A stretch of 64,000 nt of DNA from CAUZIZ01 sp965222655 (GTDB lineage: Bacteria > Acidobacteriota > UBA6911 > RPQK01 > JAJDTT01). The stretch spans positions 496,001 to 560,000 of the forward strand of contig CBDCUP010000006.1 in assembly GCA_965222655.1 (NCBI GenBank). The letters are read 5' to 3'. A program made the translations under genes and the position numbers. Positions 61,569 through 64,000 of the stretch are shown in pieces; the stretch's first letter is position 1; every line of letters starts with the position of its first letter. The notes beneath the pieces are model-generated. The model was not told where the DNA came from, did no database searches, and saw nothing but the letters and a program-made list of their open reading frames with translations.

Positions 61569-61823
61569 GTGTTCGAGTTGCGGCTCTCACAGACGGCTTT
61601 CCGGTCGTTGAGGAAGGCGCCTCGGAAGGTCGCGCAGCGGATCCGTCGAAGGCTGGATGAACTTGCGGTGGATCCGTTTCACATGCCCAAGGTGAAGAAG
61701 TTGACGGGACATCCCGGTTACAGGCTTAGGGTTGGGGACTGGAGGGTACTCTACCTGGTGGAGAGACGAATCCTGGTCATTCAGGTTATTGAGATTGGCC
61801 ACCGCAGGGAGATCTATCGATGA
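61569..61823 (+). CDS. RelE/ParE-family toxin
   Basis: An 84-residue protein, MFELRLSQTAFRSLRKAPRKVAQRIRRRLDELAVDP, then KVKKLTGHPGYRLRVGDWRVLYLVERRILVIQVIEIGHRREIYR. It has the RelE fold with the usual basic C-terminal residues (GHRREIYR) that cleave ribosome-bound mRNA. It starts with GTG and overlaps the antitoxin gene by four bases (ATGA). Toxin precedes antitoxin. Confidence 0.9.
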   Translation: MFELRLSQTAFRSLRKAPRKVAQRIRRRLDELAVDPFHMPKVKKLTGHPGYRLRVGDWRVLYLVERRILVIQVIEIGHRREIYR

Positions 61824-62191
61824 GCGTGCAGATACTGGAACGTGACGGGCGCCCCGCCTTTGTCGTCATGCCGATCGAGGAGTACCAGCGTCTACTGGAA
61901 GCCCTCGAAGATGCCCATGATGTGACCGCGATCGAAGCGTTCCACCGTCGGCTCATCTCAGGCGAAGAAGAGACCCTGCCGATTTCCGTTCTAGACCGAA
62001 TCTGGTCCGGTGAAAACGCGCTGCGGGTCTTGCGCGAGTACCGTACGCTGACGCTGCAGCAACTCGGGGATGCCTGCGGAGTGAGCAATTCACATATTTC
62101 CCAGATTGAGAGTGGGAAACGCTCGATGTCCACGCGAGTGCTGAAAAAGTTGGCCGAGGCTCTCCGGATTGACGTGGACCTGTTGTTGTGA
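61820..62191 (+). CDS. Antitoxin with Phd-like N-terminus and XRE HTH domain
   Basis: A 123-residue protein. Residues 1-35 (VQILERDGRPAFVVMPIEEYQRLLEALE) resemble the Phd/YefM beta-strand and helix. Residues 65-123 (ALRVLREYRTLTLQQLGDACGVSNSHISQIESGKRSMSTRVLKKLAEALRIDVDLLL) are an XRE helix-turn-helix. It would neutralise the RelE-like toxin and repress the operon. Confidence 0.9.
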   Translation: MSVQILERDGRPAFVVMPIEEYQRLLEALEDAHDVTAIEAFHRRLISGEEETLPISVLDRIWSGENALRVLREYRTLTLQQLGDACGVSNSHISQIESGKRSMSTRVLKKLAEALRIDVDLLL

Positions 62192-62520
62192 CGTGTTCGG
62201 ACCGGCGACGCCCGACGCCCTTGTCAGAAGCGGGACCAACAGAAACAGGAACGGCTCTTCATGTTGGCGACGCAAACGTATCATCTCACTTCGCTCTCGA
62301 ATAGCGATTACCTCACAACCGATCGCTCGTTGAATCCTCTTCGCCTTTGATCCGGAGGTATCAGTCCCTTTTCCGGCAGCAGATTCACACTTCAATGCCG
62401 CTCAGAGTTGCTGAAAGAACACTTGCGTTGTATCAACTTTCTCTCCCCACCAGCATCTCTCTGAGAAAGAAGTCGCCTGACCACCGAGGAACAGGGGACA
62501 TGTCCTTCTTGAGCCTGACA
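62192..62520. other. Intergenic stretch, nothing recognised
   Basis: About 330 bp after the RelE-XRE operon. No frame has family features, and no hairpin with a T tract is evident. Confidence 0.45.
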
Positions 62521-62705
62521 TGAGCGCCGCAAGAATAGTCTCAGACCTTGTCCCCTCGACGGCGGGGCAGGAGAGAGGCTACATCGTTCTTCGATTCACC
62601 GAGCCCCTGGTTGCCCAGCAGCTTTTCGGCGACTTCGATCAGAGCTTCCTGTCGGCGGTCCACCCACAATCCGAAGGGAGAACAACTGAGTTCTCGAAAT
62701 CCTAG
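62521..62705 (+). pseudogene. Relic of the Ig-like protein C-terminus
   Basis: MSAARIVSDLVPSTAGQERGYIVLRFTEPLVAQQLFGDFDQSFLSAV parallels TAEMVSELVPAAAGQEGGYIVVQSTQPLVTQQLFGAFDQSFLSAV at the end of the protein at 59,674-60,696. Only the last 55 codons are present and no upstream homology is seen. Confidence 0.8.
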
Positions 62706-62851
62706 CGGTAAGCTCGAGACGAAGCGTTTCAAGGGGATATTGAGAATCCTGAACAGCCAGCCTGTGGCCGTTGCTGCTCTCCGAACTTCGGGTGGAGTCG
62801 CGATTTCAAGTCTTTCCTCAGGCAGCACACAGCGTTGAAAGGAAACATTCG

Positions 62852-64000
62852 TTGAGCCGTCGAATATTTGCATCCTGTGTGAGTCGTATCCCGAAGGTGA
62901 TCGCCGTAGGGGGCCTTTCCCTGATGATCCTGCAGCTGCACGCTTCTGCTCCGAGCGACGTTCCGGTGAAGCCGTCCCACGGCATTCTTGGTTTCGGCGC
63001 CGATCCCAGCGACGGTAAGTTGCCTGCCGGGCCCTACGATCTCTTCCCTCTACTGTCGACAGGAGACTCGCTCCCTGGAACACCTAACCTGGTCATTGAA
63101 CGGATCATTTCTCCGGCCGTCAATGACGCTGGACAGGTAGGCCTGGCGCTGGAATTGAATGATCGCACCACATCGGAGCGCGACTTCATCTTCGACCTGT
63201 TTGTCCACGACAGCAATGGATTGAACCGGATTGCGGGCACGGCAGGGGTCAAGGGCGACGGAGATTTCGCCCTCAATCAGAACGGGACGATGGCCTTTCG
63301 CGTAGAGGATTCCCTGATCGTGGCCGATTCTGAACGCGTCCTCTACAGAATCCAACCGGGAGATCCTACCCCGGTACCCTCAGCCTCGGAAGGGGGGGTG
63401 ACACTGGGAAGGCTGCATACCCGGGAGCGTTTCTTCAACGACCGGGATGAGACCGTCTTCGTCTCCGAGCTGTCCGACGGTCGGTCTGGACTCTTCCAGG
63501 CGGACCTTGACAGCATCGAAGCAATGGCAATCGAGCTGGAACGGATCCCCGGATTGGCTGGACAACTCTACCCAATGGGCTCGTTGGAGAGGGCCGAGGG
63601 TGTTCTAGTCGATGGTCTGCTGGTGGTCCTCTTGAACCACGGCATCGATGGAATCCTACTTTTCACCGAGTCCGGAGTCGTTCCGCTTGCCTTTGAGGGG
63701 GACCGAATCCTCCCCGGCCTCACCGTCAGGACGCTGAAACTGCTGGACGCTGACGACGCAGGTCGGATCCTCTTGGTCGTCAATAGCGAGCACCTGTTAC
63801 TCTGGACCGGTACAACATTCGAGCGGCTTCTGGGGCCCGGAACCGTGCTCCCAGGCCTGCCTGGACCGTCCCACAAAATCAGCTCAGGGTACATCATGTC
63901 CGAGGACGCCGTATTCTTCACACTCTTGCGGGAGCCGTTGGGAGGGATCTTTCTCTGGAAGTGCTCACAGATACACAAAATCGCCGTGGACGGTGACCCG
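62852..64000 (+). CDS. Secreted NxxGxxxAF-repeat protein, partial at window end
   Basis: The frame is open from a TTG at 62,852, preceded by GAAAGGA, to the end of the window (at least 383 residues). The signal peptide is VIAVGGLSLMILQLHASA. Repeats of the type NDAGQVGLALEL, NQNGTMAFRV and NDRDETVFVSEL recur, as in choice-of-anchor proteins with tandem NxxGxxxAF repeats, which form beta-propeller-like modules. The C-terminus, probably an anchor, lies outside the window. Confidence 0.75.
   Translation, partial: MSRRIFASCVSRIPKVIAVGGLSLMILQLHASAPSDVPVKPSHGILGFGADPSDGKLPAGPYDLFPLLSTGDSLPGTPNLVIERIISPAVNDAGQVGLALELNDRTTSERDFIFDLFVHDSNGLNRIAGTAGVKGDGDFALNQNGTMAFRVEDSLIVADSERVLYRIQPGDPTPVPSASEGGVTLGRLHTRERFFNDRDETVFVSELSDGRSGLFQADLDSIEAMAIELERIPGLAGQLYPMGSLERAEGVLVDGLLVVLLNHGIDGILLFTESGVVPLAFEGDRILPGLTVRTLKLLDADDAGRILLVVNSEHLLLWTGTTFERLLGPGTVLPGLPGPSHKISSGYIMSEDAVFFTLLREPLGGIFLWKCSQIHKIAVDGDP

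Overview
The window is a high-GC chromosomal segment that most resembles an uncultivated Acidobacteriota or a related soil or marine phylum. This is inferred from family content: CRTAC1/UnbV proteins paired with TPR proteins, PSD1/DUF1501 proteins, paralogous two-haem c-type cytochromes, cholesterol-oxidase-like GMC enzymes, NxxGxxxAF-repeat secreted proteins, IPTL-CTERM anchoring and many intergenic palindromes. No rRNA, tRNA or CRISPR array was seen.

Layout. 1-800: end of gmd and a truncated O-antigen-ligase-like gene. 800-20,130: a mobile and degraded zone. It holds a directly repeated unit (DDE transposase plus TPR gene, copies at 800 and 13,108), an IS91-type element, a phage terminase relic, a dehydrogenase relic interrupted by a 317-bp MITE, a very large DUF11-repeat surface protein with one frameshift, and an IS110 element that separates a TPR gene from its UnbV partner. 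20,330-31,670: mostly intact housekeeping or secreted genes (MFS transporter, FitAB toxin-antitoxin pair, two-gene sodium symporter locus, OmpA-like protein, gingipain-like C25 peptidase, GH172/DUF2961 protein with a dockerin). 31,783-47,898: an oxidation cluster of two GMC oxidoreductases, an old-yellow-enzyme homologue, three tandem two-haem cytochromes, a phosphodiesterase-fold protein and a GNAT protein. The first GMC gene is split by a 2.9-kb ISKra4 element carrying a DruA-like gene. 48,095-54,617: a PSD1-DUF1501 pair, cupin, DUF5522, rpiB, DUF2007 and a small secreted protein. 54,620-64,000: a second degraded zone with a frameshifted IS1380, BlaI/BlaR1 relics, two further toxin-antitoxin loci, a truncated TonB-type protein, an LRR protein and a secreted protein running off the end.

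The strongest observation is the IS110 element at 16,262-17,930. An uninterrupted copy of its target repeat lies 130 bp away, so both ends and the CT core can be read. The 5' non-coding segment then folds into a target-binding loop and a probable donor-binding loop whose guide segments match the actual target and the element's own ends. This is a readable bridge-RNA programme. Other notable points are a DruA-family gene inside an insertion sequence, exact 9-bp and 8-bp target duplications for two elements, the triple cytochrome array, and two genes with ACG where a start codon is expected.
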